Assembly: GCA_040772905.1 (NCBI GenBank)
Contig: JAXGXJ010000009.1
Coordinates: 62,001 to 126,000 of the forward strand
Direction: 5' to 3'
From: JAXGXJ01 sp040772905
GTDB lineage: Bacteria > Actinomycetota > Thermoleophilia > RBG-16-64-13
Length of the DNA stretch: 64,000 nt
The translations under genes and the position numbers were made by a program. Within the stretch, counting starts at the first letter, position 1. Every line of letters begins with the position of its first letter. The notes under the pieces are model-generated. The model was not told where the DNA came from. It did no database searches and saw nothing but the letters and a program-made list of their open reading frames with translations. Of this stretch, positions 41,571 through 49,382 are shown in pieces.

Positions 41571-42967
41571 GTGCGCTCTCCGGCGTGCTGGGACCCGCCG
41601 GAGAGAGCGAAGAAGCTCTCCTCCAGCGACCGGGTCATGGCCGTCGAACGCTGAGCCTTGTTGATGCCCGGCGGCGGAGCCGGGAGCGGACGCCCGAAGG
41701 TCACGCGAACGCGCGGAAGTCGGGGAAGTCCGCCCCGAAAGACGCGCTCGGTGCCCTCCATGACCACCGGCACGGTGGTGACCGCTTCCCGGAGGGCGAA
41801 AAGCGCGAACCCGGGGTTGATATGACCGAACCCCCCGTCACGTTGTCGGTGTCCCTCGGGGAACATCCCCACGACGGCGCCGGCGTCGAGGAACTCGATG
41901 GTGCGTCTGACCGCTTGCCGGTCGGCCGAGCCACGGCTCACCGGGAAGCTTCCCAGGGTCTCGATGATCCTCCCCAGGGTCTTCACCTTCCACAGTTCGG
42001 CCTTGGCCATGAAGTGGATCTGGCGCGGGAACGAGACCCCCAGGAAGAAGGGGTCCAGGTTGGAACGATGGTTGGAGGCCAGCAGGACGGGACCGTGCAG
42101 GGGTATGTGCTCCACGCCCTGGATGTCCATGCGGAAGAGCGCTTTCCACAGCGGGGGGATGAACGAGTAGGCCACGCGGTAGAGCAGCCTGTCGAGGGGG
42201 CTGCGGACCATGCGGCTGATGGGCCACTTGGCCGCAGCGGTGCGAGAGGTCGTGGGCGAAGGTCGCACCTCACTCCCGGATGCGGTGGGGACTGCGGACG
42301 ACGCGTTCATGCGCGCAGAGGCGTGAGCGCACACGGTCGCGATCACCTGCTCGATGGTCATCCCGGTGGTGTCGATCTCCACGGCGTCATCAGCCTTACG
42401 CAGGGGAGCCAGTTCTCTGCCGGAGTCGTAGGCGTCTCGGGCCTCGATGTCGGCCATGAGCTGCTCCAATGACTGCTCCGCCCCTTGTGCACCCATCTGC
42501 AGGCGGCGACGCCGGGCTCGTTCCTCCACCGAGGCGGTGAGGTAGATCTTGAGATCGGCCTGAGGGCAGACGACCGTACCCATGTCGCGCCCCTCGAGCA
42601 CCACGTCGCCCGCGGCAGCCTGGGCGCGCTGCATCTCGGTGAGCACCGCGCGCACACCGGCGTCGGCCGAGACGGCGGAGACGTTCTTGGTGACGAGCGG
42701 GCCTCGTATGTCGTCGGTGACCTCTCGTTCGCCGACGAAAACCCGCGAAAGATCATCGGAACGCTCTTGTAAGCGGATGGTGGTGCGGGCGGCCAACGGT
42801 CCCGCCTCGGATATGCGCTCGGGCACAAGACCCTGCTCCAAGGCCAGCAGAGTGATGGTGCGGTACATGGCACCCGTGTCCAGATAGCGCAGCCCCAGGC
42901 ACTTGGCAACTTCGCGTGCGATGGTGCTTTTGCCCGAACCGGCGGGCCCGTCCAGCGCGATGATCAC
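41567..42967 (-). CDS. cmk: Cytidylate kinase fused to PlsC-type acyltransferase
   Basis: A 466-residue two-domain protein. Residues 1-215 are CMP kinase: P-loop G-P-A-G-S-G-K-S-T at 7-15, Y-L-D-T-G-A-M-Y-R, and G-R-D-M-G-T-V. A linker rich in Ala/Ser/Pro (about 216-250) leads to a 1-acylglycerol-3-phosphate acyltransferase domain with the H-x4-D motif at His300-Asp305 and F-P-E-G-H-R. In many Gram-positive bacteria cmk and plsC are adjacent genes; here they are one ORF with no internal stop. The GTG overlaps the aroA stop. It links nucleotide supply for CDP-lipids with phosphatidic acid synthesis. Confidence 0.92.
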   Translation of the reverse strand: MIIALDGPAGSGKSTIAREVAKCLGLRYLDTGAMYRTITLLALEQGLVPERISEAGPLAARTTIRLQERSDDLSRVFVGEREVTDDIRGPLVTKNVSAVSADAGVRAVLTEMQRAQAAAGDVVLEGRDMGTVVCPQADLKIYLTASVEERARRRRLQMGAQGAEQSLEQLMADIEARDAYDSGRELAPLRKADDAVEIDTTGMTIEQVIATVCAHASARMNASSAVPTASGSEVRPSPTTSRTAAAKWPISRMVRSPLDRLLYRVAYSFIPPLWKALFRMDIQGVEHIPLHGPVLLASNHRSNLDPFFLGVSFPRQIHFMAKAELWKVKTLGRIIETLGSFPVSRGSADRQAVRRTIEFLDAGAVVGMFPEGHRQRDGGFGHINPGFALFALREAVTTVPVVMEGTERVFRGGLPRLPRVRVTFGRPLPAPPPGINKAQRSTAMTRSLEESFFALSGGSQHAGERT

Positions 42968-44319
42968 CCGGAACCCCCCTCTGTCCAGTCCCCGCCCAGG
43001 CGGCGCAGTAGTCCCGTGAAGCCGGGGAACGACACCGCCATGCAGCCGACGTCGTCCACATGCACGCCGCGACGCGACGCGACGCCCGCCACCGCTCCCA
43101 CCATGGCCATACGATGGTCGCCGTGCGCGAACACCTCTCCCCTCTCCCAGGGATCAGGCCGTCCGTGCACATCCATGCCGTCAGGGCGCTCGTCCACACG
43201 CACGCCCAGCGAGCGCAGGAACGCGGCCATGACCGCCAAGCGGTCGCTCTCCTTGGCCCGCAGCTCCTCGGCGCCGCGCAGGCGGGATGTCCCTTGGGCC
43301 CGGGCGGCAGCCAGGAGGAACAGAGGCAACTCGTCGATGAGACCGGGGACCTCGTCGGGTCCCACCTCGGTGGCCGTGAGGTGCGCAAAGCGGGCGGATA
43401 CCGTCCCGATGGGCTCGGGCCCCAACATCTGTCCGGGCGTGGTCTCCAGCAGGGCGCCCATGCGTTCGAGCACGGTCAGCAGCCCGGTGCGCGATGGATT
43501 CAACCCCACGTCTTCCACGATGACATGCGAATCCGGCACCAGAGTCGCGGCCGTCAGGAAGAAGGCAGCAGAGCTCACGTCGCCCGGCACGGCGATGTGC
43601 TCCATGTGGAGCGTCTCCACGGGGTCCACGGTCACCATGCCCCGTCCGTCGGGCAGGAGCTGGGTCGTCACTCGGCCTCCCGCGTAGCGCACCATGCGCT
43701 CGGTGTGGTCGCGAGACGGCGCAGGTTCGATGACGGTCGTGGGCCTCGAAGCACGCAAGCCGGCCAACAGTAGGCACGACTTCACCTGCGCCGAGGCCAC
43801 CGCAAGCTCGTGCGTGCAGCCACACAACTCGCCGCCCCGGATGGCGATGGGAGGAAGAGTGTCGTGCCGCCGACCGGCGACGGTGGCGCCCATCCGGGCA
43901 AGAGGTTCTAGGATGCGACGCATGGGGCGCCGACGGATGCTGGCGTCACCGGTGAGCACGCACAAATGCCCGGTGGATGCCACCAGGCCTGGGAGCAGAC
44001 GGATGAGAGTGCCGGAGTTTGCCACATCGATGACATCTTCCGGCTCGGACAGTCCCTCCCAACCGCGGCCTTCGATGACCAGGTCTTGGTCGTCGCATGC
44101 GATGGGGACGCCAAGCGCCCGGACGGCTGCCACCGACGCCATGGTGTCGGCCGACCGGAGGAACCCACTGACGGTCACCGGACCGCTGTTGACCGCGCCG
44201 AGGAGCACGGCGCGATGAGACACCGACTTGTCTCCGGGCACGCGCACCGTCCCCGTCAGACCGACAGAGGCAGGAAGGAAGAGCGCCGGGCCGGACCCCA
44301 GGGAAGACTCGTCACTCAA
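42964..44319 (-). CDS. aroA: 3-phosphoshikimate 1-carboxyvinyltransferase (EPSP synthase)
   Basis: AroA catalyses the sixth step of the shikimate pathway. Motifs include V-P-G-D-K-S-V-S-H-R-A near residue 28, N-S-G-T-L-I-R, and P-G-D-V-S-S-A-A-F-F. Near the C-terminus are E-L-R-A-K-E-S-D-R-L and D-H-R-M-A-M. Length is 451. The start is TTG at 44319, just after a GGGGGACA ribosome-binding region and overlapping the tyrA stop. It is grouped with tyrA and aroF. Confidence 0.95.
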   Translation of the reverse strand: MSDESSLGSGPALFLPASVGLTGTVRVPGDKSVSHRAVLLGAVNSGPVTVSGFLRSADTMASVAAVRALGVPIACDDQDLVIEGRGWEGLSEPEDVIDVANSGTLIRLLPGLVASTGHLCVLTGDASIRRRPMRRILEPLARMGATVAGRRHDTLPPIAIRGGELCGCTHELAVASAQVKSCLLLAGLRASRPTTVIEPAPSRDHTERMVRYAGGRVTTQLLPDGRGMVTVDPVETLHMEHIAVPGDVSSAAFFLTAATLVPDSHVIVEDVGLNPSRTGLLTVLERMGALLETTPGQMLGPEPIGTVSARFAHLTATEVGPDEVPGLIDELPLFLLAAARAQGTSRLRGAEELRAKESDRLAVMAAFLRSLGVRVDERPDGMDVHGRPDPWERGEVFAHGDHRMAMVGAVAGVASRRGVHVDDVGCMAVSFPGFTGLLRRLGGDWTEGGSG

Positions 44320-45448
44320 GGCTGTCCCCCGTGAAACTGACCGCGGTGGGATAACCCAACCCCTGGACCAGGTCGCTCACGCGCAAGGCGGTTTCCTCAC
44401 CCGAGACGAACAGCAGCAGGTCGCCGCCCACGCTGCGACTGACGTGATGGAGGGTGAGGTCTTCGATGTTGATGGAGGCGTCGCTGAGTGTGCTCATGAC
44501 GCGAGTGAGGGCTCCGGGTTGGTCGGGGATGCGCACTGTCACCTGATAGAGAGTGCGGGGTTGGATATCCTCGTATTCGAGCAGCTCTTCGCGATAGGCC
44601 GCCGCCGAGCCGATGCTCTCGACGATGTGCGGCTCATCGGCCTGCTCGAGCAGATGGGAGAACGCGTCGAGCTGGGCGGCGACGGAACGCAGCGATGATG
44701 AGAGCGCCTGACGGTTCTCCAGGAAGATGTCGCGCCACATGGGTGGGTTGGCGCCGGCCACGCGGGTGAGGTCTTTGAAGCTGGGGCCCACGCAATGCAG
44801 GGCTCTCTTGCCCGCGGCTTGAAAACCTCCCACGTGCTGCATGAGCACGTTGGCGAGCACGTGGGGCAGATGACTGACGGCGGCCATGATGTTGTCATGC
44901 GCCGTGGAGTCGACGAGTGTGGGCCGTGCGCCCAGGTCGAGTATGAACTGCTGGAGCATCTCGTAGAGCTTGGGGAAAGCGGCCCCCGTGGTGCACAGAA
45001 AGTAGGTGGCCCCTTCGAAGAGGTCGGGGCGCGCGTAGCGCACGCCGGAGCTTTCACCGCCGCACATGGGATGTCCGCCGATGAAGAGCGAGCGCGCCAG
45101 CGGTGAGAGGCCTGAGATGACCGACGACTTGACGCTGCCGGTGTCGGAGATGAGACGGGGCCGCGGTTCTGCGGCGGCACACTCCTCCACCAAGGCGGGG
45201 ATGGTGCGTACCGGGGCGGCGACCACCACCAGGTCGGCATAGGCTGCAGCCTCACTGGGACTCGCGGCCGTCTCGGTGATCGCTCCCAGGCGCAGGGCTT
45301 GGTCCAGCGCGGCCGGATCGGGGTCGAACCCCACCACCTGGTCCACCCGCGCCCTGGCGCGCGCCGCCAACCCCAGGCTGCCTCCCATGAGCCCTACGCC
45401 CACCACGGCGAGACGGTGCACGCCGCTGTGCTGAACAGGTCGGCTCAC
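44312..45448 (-). CDS. tyrA: Prephenate dehydrogenase with C-terminal ACT domain
   Basis: TyrA oxidises prephenate to 4-hydroxyphenylpyruvate for tyrosine. The N-terminal Rossmann motif is G-V-G-L-M-G-G-S-L-G. Further on are D-T-G-S-V-K and G-G-H-P-M-C-G with the catalytic His region. The last 75 residues form an ACT domain (V-R-I-P-D-Q-P-G-A-L-T-R-V), suggesting feedback control by an amino acid. Length is 378. The GTG start lies 2 bases after the aroF stop. It sits between aroF and aroA. Confidence 0.94.
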   Translation of the reverse strand: MSRPVQHSGVHRLAVVGVGLMGGSLGLAARARARVDQVVGFDPDPAALDQALRLGAITETAASPSEAAAYADLVVVAAPVRTIPALVEECAAAEPRPRLISDTGSVKSSVISGLSPLARSLFIGGHPMCGGESSGVRYARPDLFEGATYFLCTTGAAFPKLYEMLQQFILDLGARPTLVDSTAHDNIMAAVSHLPHVLANVLMQHVGGFQAAGKRALHCVGPSFKDLTRVAGANPPMWRDIFLENRQALSSSLRSVAAQLDAFSHLLEQADEPHIVESIGSAAAYREELLEYEDIQPRTLYQVTVRIPDQPGALTRVMSTLSDASINIEDLTLHHVSRSVGGDLLLFVSGEETALRVSDLVQGLGYPTAVSFTGDSLE

Positions 45449-45450
45449 GT

Positions 45451-46488
45451 CTAGCCCAGAGTCTTGCCGGCCCAGGACACGATGTCGCTGATGCGCGCGG
45501 TCACGCGGGCGAACTGTCCCGGGTCGAGCGACTGGGCACCGTCGGAGAGGGCGGTCTCGGGCGTGGGGTGCATCTCTATCATGAGGCCGTCGGCTCCTGC
45601 CGCCACGGCGGCCAGAGAAAGCGGCTCCACCAGATCGACTTTGCCCGCCGCGTGGCTGGGATCGACCACCACGGGCAGGTGGCTGCGCTGCTTGATGATG
45701 GGGATGGCGGAGACGTCCAACGTGTTACGCGTGGCCGTCTCGAAGGTGCGGATGCCGCGCTCGCAGAGGATGACCTGGTCGTTCCCTTCCTTCACGATGT
45801 ATTCCGCAGCCATCAGCAGCTCGTCGATAGTGGCGGCCAACCCACGCTTGAGCAGCACCGGCCTCCTCACCTCGCCCACGGCGGAGAGGAGCTGGAAGTT
45901 CTGCATGTTCCGGGCCCCGATCTGGATGATGTCGGAGAATTTGGCCACATCCTCCAGATGGCGGGGATCCATGAGTTCCGTCACCACGGGCAATCCCGTG
46001 AGTTCGCGGGCTTCCGCCAGGATCTCCAGACCTTCCACCCCCAAGCCCTGGAAGGCGTAGGGGGACGTCCGCGGCTTGAAGGCTCCTCCGCGCAGCATGG
46101 TGGCGCCGCCCTCTTTGACCAGTTGGGCGGCCGTGAGCAGCTGCTCCCGGCTCTCAACCGAGCACGGACCGGCGATGAGGGCCACGTGCCCTCCGCCCAG
46201 AGAGGTGCCACCGACGGTGATGACGGTGTCGCTGTGGCGGAACTCACGGCTGACCAGCTTGTAGGGCTTGAGGATGGGCAAGACTTTGTCCACGCCTGGA
46301 TACGCTTCCAGCGGGAGTCCGGCGATGACGTCCCGCTCGCCTATGACCCCTATAACGGTCACTACGTCACCGGTGGACACGTGGCCGCGCGCACCGGCGC
46401 TTTCGAGACGCTCGAGGATACGCTCGACCTCTTCCGGGCCGGCGCTCTCCTCCATGACGATCATCATCTCTGTGCTGGCGAAATCCAT
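45451..46488 (-). CDS. aroF: DAHP synthase, type I-beta with regulatory N-terminus
   Basis: The first enzyme of the shikimate pathway. Residues about 1-85 form a ferredoxin-like ACT-type regulatory domain beginning M-M-I-V-M. The catalytic barrel has A-G-P-C-S-V-E-S, L-R-G-G-A-F-K-P-R-T-S-P-Y, R-G-L-A-A-T-I-D-E, and V-V-D-P-S-H-A-A-G-K. Length is 345. The ATG at 46488 has GGAGAG at good spacing; a start seven codons later would also fit the family. It heads the aroF-tyrA-aroA run. A TATACT lies about 44 bases upstream but has no good -35. Confidence 0.94.
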   Translation of the reverse strand: MDFASTEMMIVMEESAGPEEVERILERLESAGARGHVSTGDVVTVIGVIGERDVIAGLPLEAYPGVDKVLPILKPYKLVSREFRHSDTVITVGGTSLGGGHVALIAGPCSVESREQLLTAAQLVKEGGATMLRGGAFKPRTSPYAFQGLGVEGLEILAEARELTGLPVVTELMDPRHLEDVAKFSDIIQIGARNMQNFQLLSAVGEVRRPVLLKRGLAATIDELLMAAEYIVKEGNDQVILCERGIRTFETATRNTLDVSAIPIIKQRSHLPVVVDPSHAAGKVDLVEPLSLAAVAAGADGLMIEMHPTPETALSDGAQSLDPGQFARVTARISDIVSWAGKTLG

Positions 46489-46586
46489 CTCGACTCTCCG
46501 GACTCAAGGCTCCTGGTTGGGGATTATCCAGTATAGAGCACCTGGCGCTCAGAAGGCCGGAGAGGTGTGAGGTCGGGCAGGGGGGC

Positions 46587-46626
46587 CAGGGCCGCGGCCC
46601 GCGGGATGACCCGGCCGCCGGCCCTG
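46587..46626 (-). terminator. Strong hairpin after rluB
   Basis: On the minus strand CAGGGCCGGCGGCC pairs with GGGCCGCGGCCCTG with one bulged G, about 13 pairs, around a 12-base loop. It starts 8 bases after the rluB stop. No T-run follows, but the position marks the end of the long minus-strand gene run and the start of the separate aroF operon. Confidence 0.6.
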
Positions 46627-46633
46627 AGACGGA

Positions 46634-47392
46634 TCAGTGGGTAAGCGCGCCCGGCCCCTCTTCAGCGGCGCGGCGTAGGCGCTCCACCTCTTGGGGAGAG
46701 AGTGGCCGTGCCTGACCCAGCGCCAGACCGGCGTCGGTGAGCATGCCGAAGCGGCGTCGGTGCAGAGTGAGCACCTTGTTACCCACGGCGGAGAACATGC
46801 GCCGGATCTGGCGTTTGCGGCCCTCGTGCATGATCAGCTTGAGGCGGGTGACCGGCGGGGCCGGTCCCGTGCGCGGTCTCTCCAGTATCTCCACCTCGGC
46901 AGGAGCCGTGAGCCCATCGTCGAGCTCGATGCCGGTGCGCAGCTGGCGCAACGCCGACTCGGACACGCGTCCGCGGACCTCCACCACGTACTCCTTCTCC
47001 ACGTGATAGCGAGGGTGCAGAAGTCGGGCGGCCAGCTCGCCGTCGTTGGTGAGGATCAACAGACCGGTGCTGTCCAGGTCGAGGCGCCCGACGGGGAACA
47101 CCCGGCCGTGAGCGGGGACCTCGTCCACCACGGTGGGGCGGCCCCGCAGGTCCACGGCGGCGCTCAGAACGCCTCGGGGCTTGTTGAGGAGCCAGTATTC
47201 CTTCCTCTCGAGTTTCACGGACCGTCCGTCGAGGGCGACCTCCTGTCGGTTCGGATCGACCGATTGCCCCAGAGTGGCGACCGCCCCGTCGATGGTCACG
47301 CGACCCGTATGGATGAGCTCCTCGCAGCGCCTCCTGGATCCCAGGCCGGCCGCGGCCAGATAGCGCTGCAGGCGCATCTTCTCCCCCGTCAT
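46634..47392 (-). CDS. rluB: Ribosomal large-subunit pseudouridine synthase B
   Basis: A 252-residue enzyme modifying 23S rRNA. An N-terminal S4 RNA-binding domain (M-R-L-Q-R-Y-L-A-A-A-G-L-G-S-R-R) is followed by the pseudouridine synthase core with catalytic Asp in G-R-L-D-L-D-S-T-G-L-L-I-L-T-N-D-G and K-x-Y-x-V-x-V-x-G. The short charged C-terminus is normal. The ATG overlaps the scpB stop (ATGA); the Met at codon 6 is an alternative start. scpA-scpB-rluB is a classic Gram-positive order. Confidence 0.94.
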   Translation of the reverse strand: MTGEKMRLQRYLAAAGLGSRRRCEELIHTGRVTIDGAVATLGQSVDPNRQEVALDGRSVKLERKEYWLLNKPRGVLSAAVDLRGRPTVVDEVPAHGRVFPVGRLDLDSTGLLILTNDGELAARLLHPRYHVEKEYVVEVRGRVSESALRQLRTGIELDDGLTAPAEVEILERPRTGPAPPVTRLKLIMHEGRKRQIRRMFSAVGNKVLTLHRRRFGMLTDAGLALGQARPLSPQEVERLRRAAEEGPGALTH

Positions 47393-47982
47393 TCCGGCCC
47401 TCCCATGAGTCCCAACCGGCGGCGCAGCTCCTCCTTCTGCTCCTCACCCAGGGCGAAGCCCTCCAGATCAGGAAGATCCTCAAGCCCGGCCAGGCCGAAC
47501 ATCGCCTCGAAGCGTGGCGTGGTGCCGTATAGCACCGCCCCTCCCCCGCCCTGGCTGCGGCCCACCTCGGTGACCAACTCCCGCTCGATAAGCGTCCGCA
47601 GGGGCGAATCGGAATTGACGCCGCGCACCTCGGCGATCTGCGGCCGAGACACCGGCTGCAGATACGCGACGATGGCCAACGTCTCCATGGCCGCCGGTGA
47701 GAGACGGCTCGTGTCGTCGGGCAATTCGAAGAGGGCTTCGACCGCAGCGCGGCAGCGGGGATTAGCGCGGAAGACCCACCCCCCCGCCAGCGGCACCAAC
47801 TCGATACCCCTGTGACCTTGCGCCGGATAGTCGGCGGCCAAGTCGGCCAGTGCCTGGTCGAGCGCCCCGGGTCCCAGATGGTGGACGGTGGCGAGTGCCT
47901 GTCCGAGCGCCTCCATGGTGAGAGGAGCGCCGGCGGCGAACAGGACCGCCTCCAGATCACGTTTCAGTTCGGCGTCGATCAT
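47389..47982 (-). CDS. scpB: Segregation and condensation protein B
   Basis: A 197-residue kleisin-associated protein acting with ScpA and SMC in chromosome condensation. Two winged-helix parts are visible, with L-E-A-V-L-F-A-A-G-A-P-L-T and the family segment L-S-P-A-A-M-E-T-L-A-I-V-A-Y-L-Q-P-V-S-R. Next is R-G-V-N-S-D, then L-I-E-R-E-L-V. The ATG overlaps the scpA stop. The C-terminal tail is Glu/Arg-rich. Confidence 0.93.
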   Translation of the reverse strand: MIDAELKRDLEAVLFAAGAPLTMEALGQALATVHHLGPGALDQALADLAADYPAQGHRGIELVPLAGGWVFRANPRCRAAVEALFELPDDTSRLSPAAMETLAIVAYLQPVSRPQIAEVRGVNSDSPLRTLIERELVTEVGRSQGGGGAVLYGTTPRFEAMFGLAGLEDLPDLEGFALGEEQKEELRRRLGLMGGPE

Positions 47983-48728
47983 GATGCGTGCGCCGATCTC
48001 TGCTCGGCTATCGCGCGTACCGTGATATCGCCGAACAGCTGCTTCTGGGCCACGCGGATCTCACCACGAGACATCAGGTCGAGCAGGGCCAACAACGAGA
48101 CCGCTTGCACCAACGGCTCCTCGCCGCCGAACACGCTGTTGAACGAGAACCGCCCCCGGCGGGCGAGCACTCTGCGCACAGTCCTGATCTGGCGCTGCAG
48201 TTCCACCTTCACCTGGGCCACATGGGTTGTGTCGGGCTCCCGCCGGCTCTCAAGGACATGCGCCAGGCGGCGGCGCAGCTCCAGCACGTCACCGGTGCCC
48301 GCGATGTCATCCACGGAAGCCAACCGGCGACGATAGGAGCCCGCTGGTGCGCGCATGAGCCCGCCGGCGTTGGCGTGCGCCGCCTGGCGCATCCACACAG
48401 CGGCGGCTTTGAACTTGCTGTACTGGAACAGGCGCTCCAGCAACTGGTCACGAGCCTCCTCGGGGCTGAGTCCGCTCTCGAGTTCGGGATAGGCGCCCGG
48501 CAGCAGCAGGCGCGACTTCACCTCCAGCAGGAGACTCATGAGCAGCAGGAACTCGGTCATCTCGTCCCAGTAATCAGCCGCTCCGTGCTCCTCCATCTCC
48601 TCCAGATAGGCAATGATCACCTCGAAAAGCGGCACTTCCAGTAGGTCGATCTCCTCCTTGAGGACGAGCGACAACAGCAGGTCGAAGGGACCCTGGTAGA
48701 CGTCGAGATCGAGTTCGAGGCTTCTCAT
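47979..48728 (-). CDS. scpA: Segregation and condensation protein A
   Basis: The kleisin subunit of the SMC complex. The N-terminus has Y-Q-G-P-F-D-L-L-L-S-L-V, typical of ScpA, followed by I-D-L-L-E-V-P and the helical Y-W-D-E-M-T-E-F-L-L-L-M-S segment. The C-terminal winged helix includes L-L-A-L-L-D-L-M-S-R-G-E-I. Length is 249. It starts 15 bases after the M50 protease gene, a common neighbour of scpA. Confidence 0.94.
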   Translation of the reverse strand: MRSLELDLDVYQGPFDLLLSLVLKEEIDLLEVPLFEVIIAYLEEMEEHGAADYWDEMTEFLLLMSLLLEVKSRLLLPGAYPELESGLSPEEARDQLLERLFQYSKFKAAAVWMRQAAHANAGGLMRAPAGSYRRRLASVDDIAGTGDVLELRRRLAHVLESRREPDTTHVAQVKVELQRQIRTVRRVLARRGRFSFNSVFGGEEPLVQAVSLLALLDLMSRGEIRVAQKQLFGDITVRAIAEQRSAHAS

Positions 48729-48743
48729 TGCGGCGAGACGGCC

Positions 48744-49382
48744 CTAATCGATGAAGGTGTAGTTGGTGAGCAGCAGCTTGGCCAGACCTGTGAACGCTCC
48801 TCCCAGCAGGCGGAAGAACGTCCCCTGGAAGAGGATTATCACGGCGATGACTATCAACATACCGTAGCGGTCGACGGCCACCCACTTCTCGTAGGCCCTG
48901 CGCGGCAGGAAGGCGCCCAACACGCGCGAGCCGTCCAGCGGTGGGATGGGGATGAGGTTGAATAGCCCCAGCACCACATTGATCTGGAAGAGCAGGAAGA
49001 GGATGGTGAAGCCCCAGCTGTCGGTGGAAGGGGTGATCCAGTTGAGTACCAGCGCGAAGATGATGGCCAGGATGAAGTTGGTGATGGGGCCGGCCGCTCC
49101 CACGATGGCCATGCCCCGCTGGCGGTTCTTGAAGTAGTACGGCGACACGGGGATGGGCTTGGCCCAGCCGAAGACGAAACCGGAGAAGAGATAGGTGATG
49201 ACGAACATGGCCGTGCCCAGCGGATCCAGGTGTTTAATGGGGTTCAGGCTGAGGCGGCCCCTCATCTTGGCCGTGGGGTCGCCCAATCTATAGGCGATCC
49301 AGCCGTGGGCCAACTCGTGGAACATCATGGAGAGCAACAGCGCCGGGATGAGGATGATCAGATGCAGCCAGCGGTCGCTCAT
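48744..49382 (-). CDS. M50 family site-2-type membrane protease
   Basis: A 212-residue integral membrane metalloprotease. The zinc motif H-E-L-A-H is in the first helix (about residues 22-26), and the second ligand region N-L-I-P-I-P-P-L-D-G lies near residue 142. Four to five hydrophobic helices are present and no PDZ domain, matching the small YwhC/SREBP-type group next to scpA in many genomes. The substrate is unknown. The ATG overlaps the stop of the CCA-type gene. Confidence 0.9.
   Translation of the reverse strand: MSDRWLHLIILIPALLLSMMFHELAHGWIAYRLGDPTAKMRGRLSLNPIKHLDPLGTAMFVITYLFSGFVFGWAKPIPVSPYYFKNRQRGMAIVGAAGPITNFILAIIFALVLNWITPSTDSWGFTILFLLFQINVVLGLFNLIPIPPLDGSRVLGAFLPRRAYEKWVAVDRYGMLIVIAVIILFQGTFFRLLGGAFTGLAKLLLTNYTFID

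Noticed and set aside
46489..46586. Attenuator or leader peptide before aroF
   Set aside because: No short ORF rich in Phe, Tyr or Trp codons and no competing stems were found; only a TATACT without a -35.
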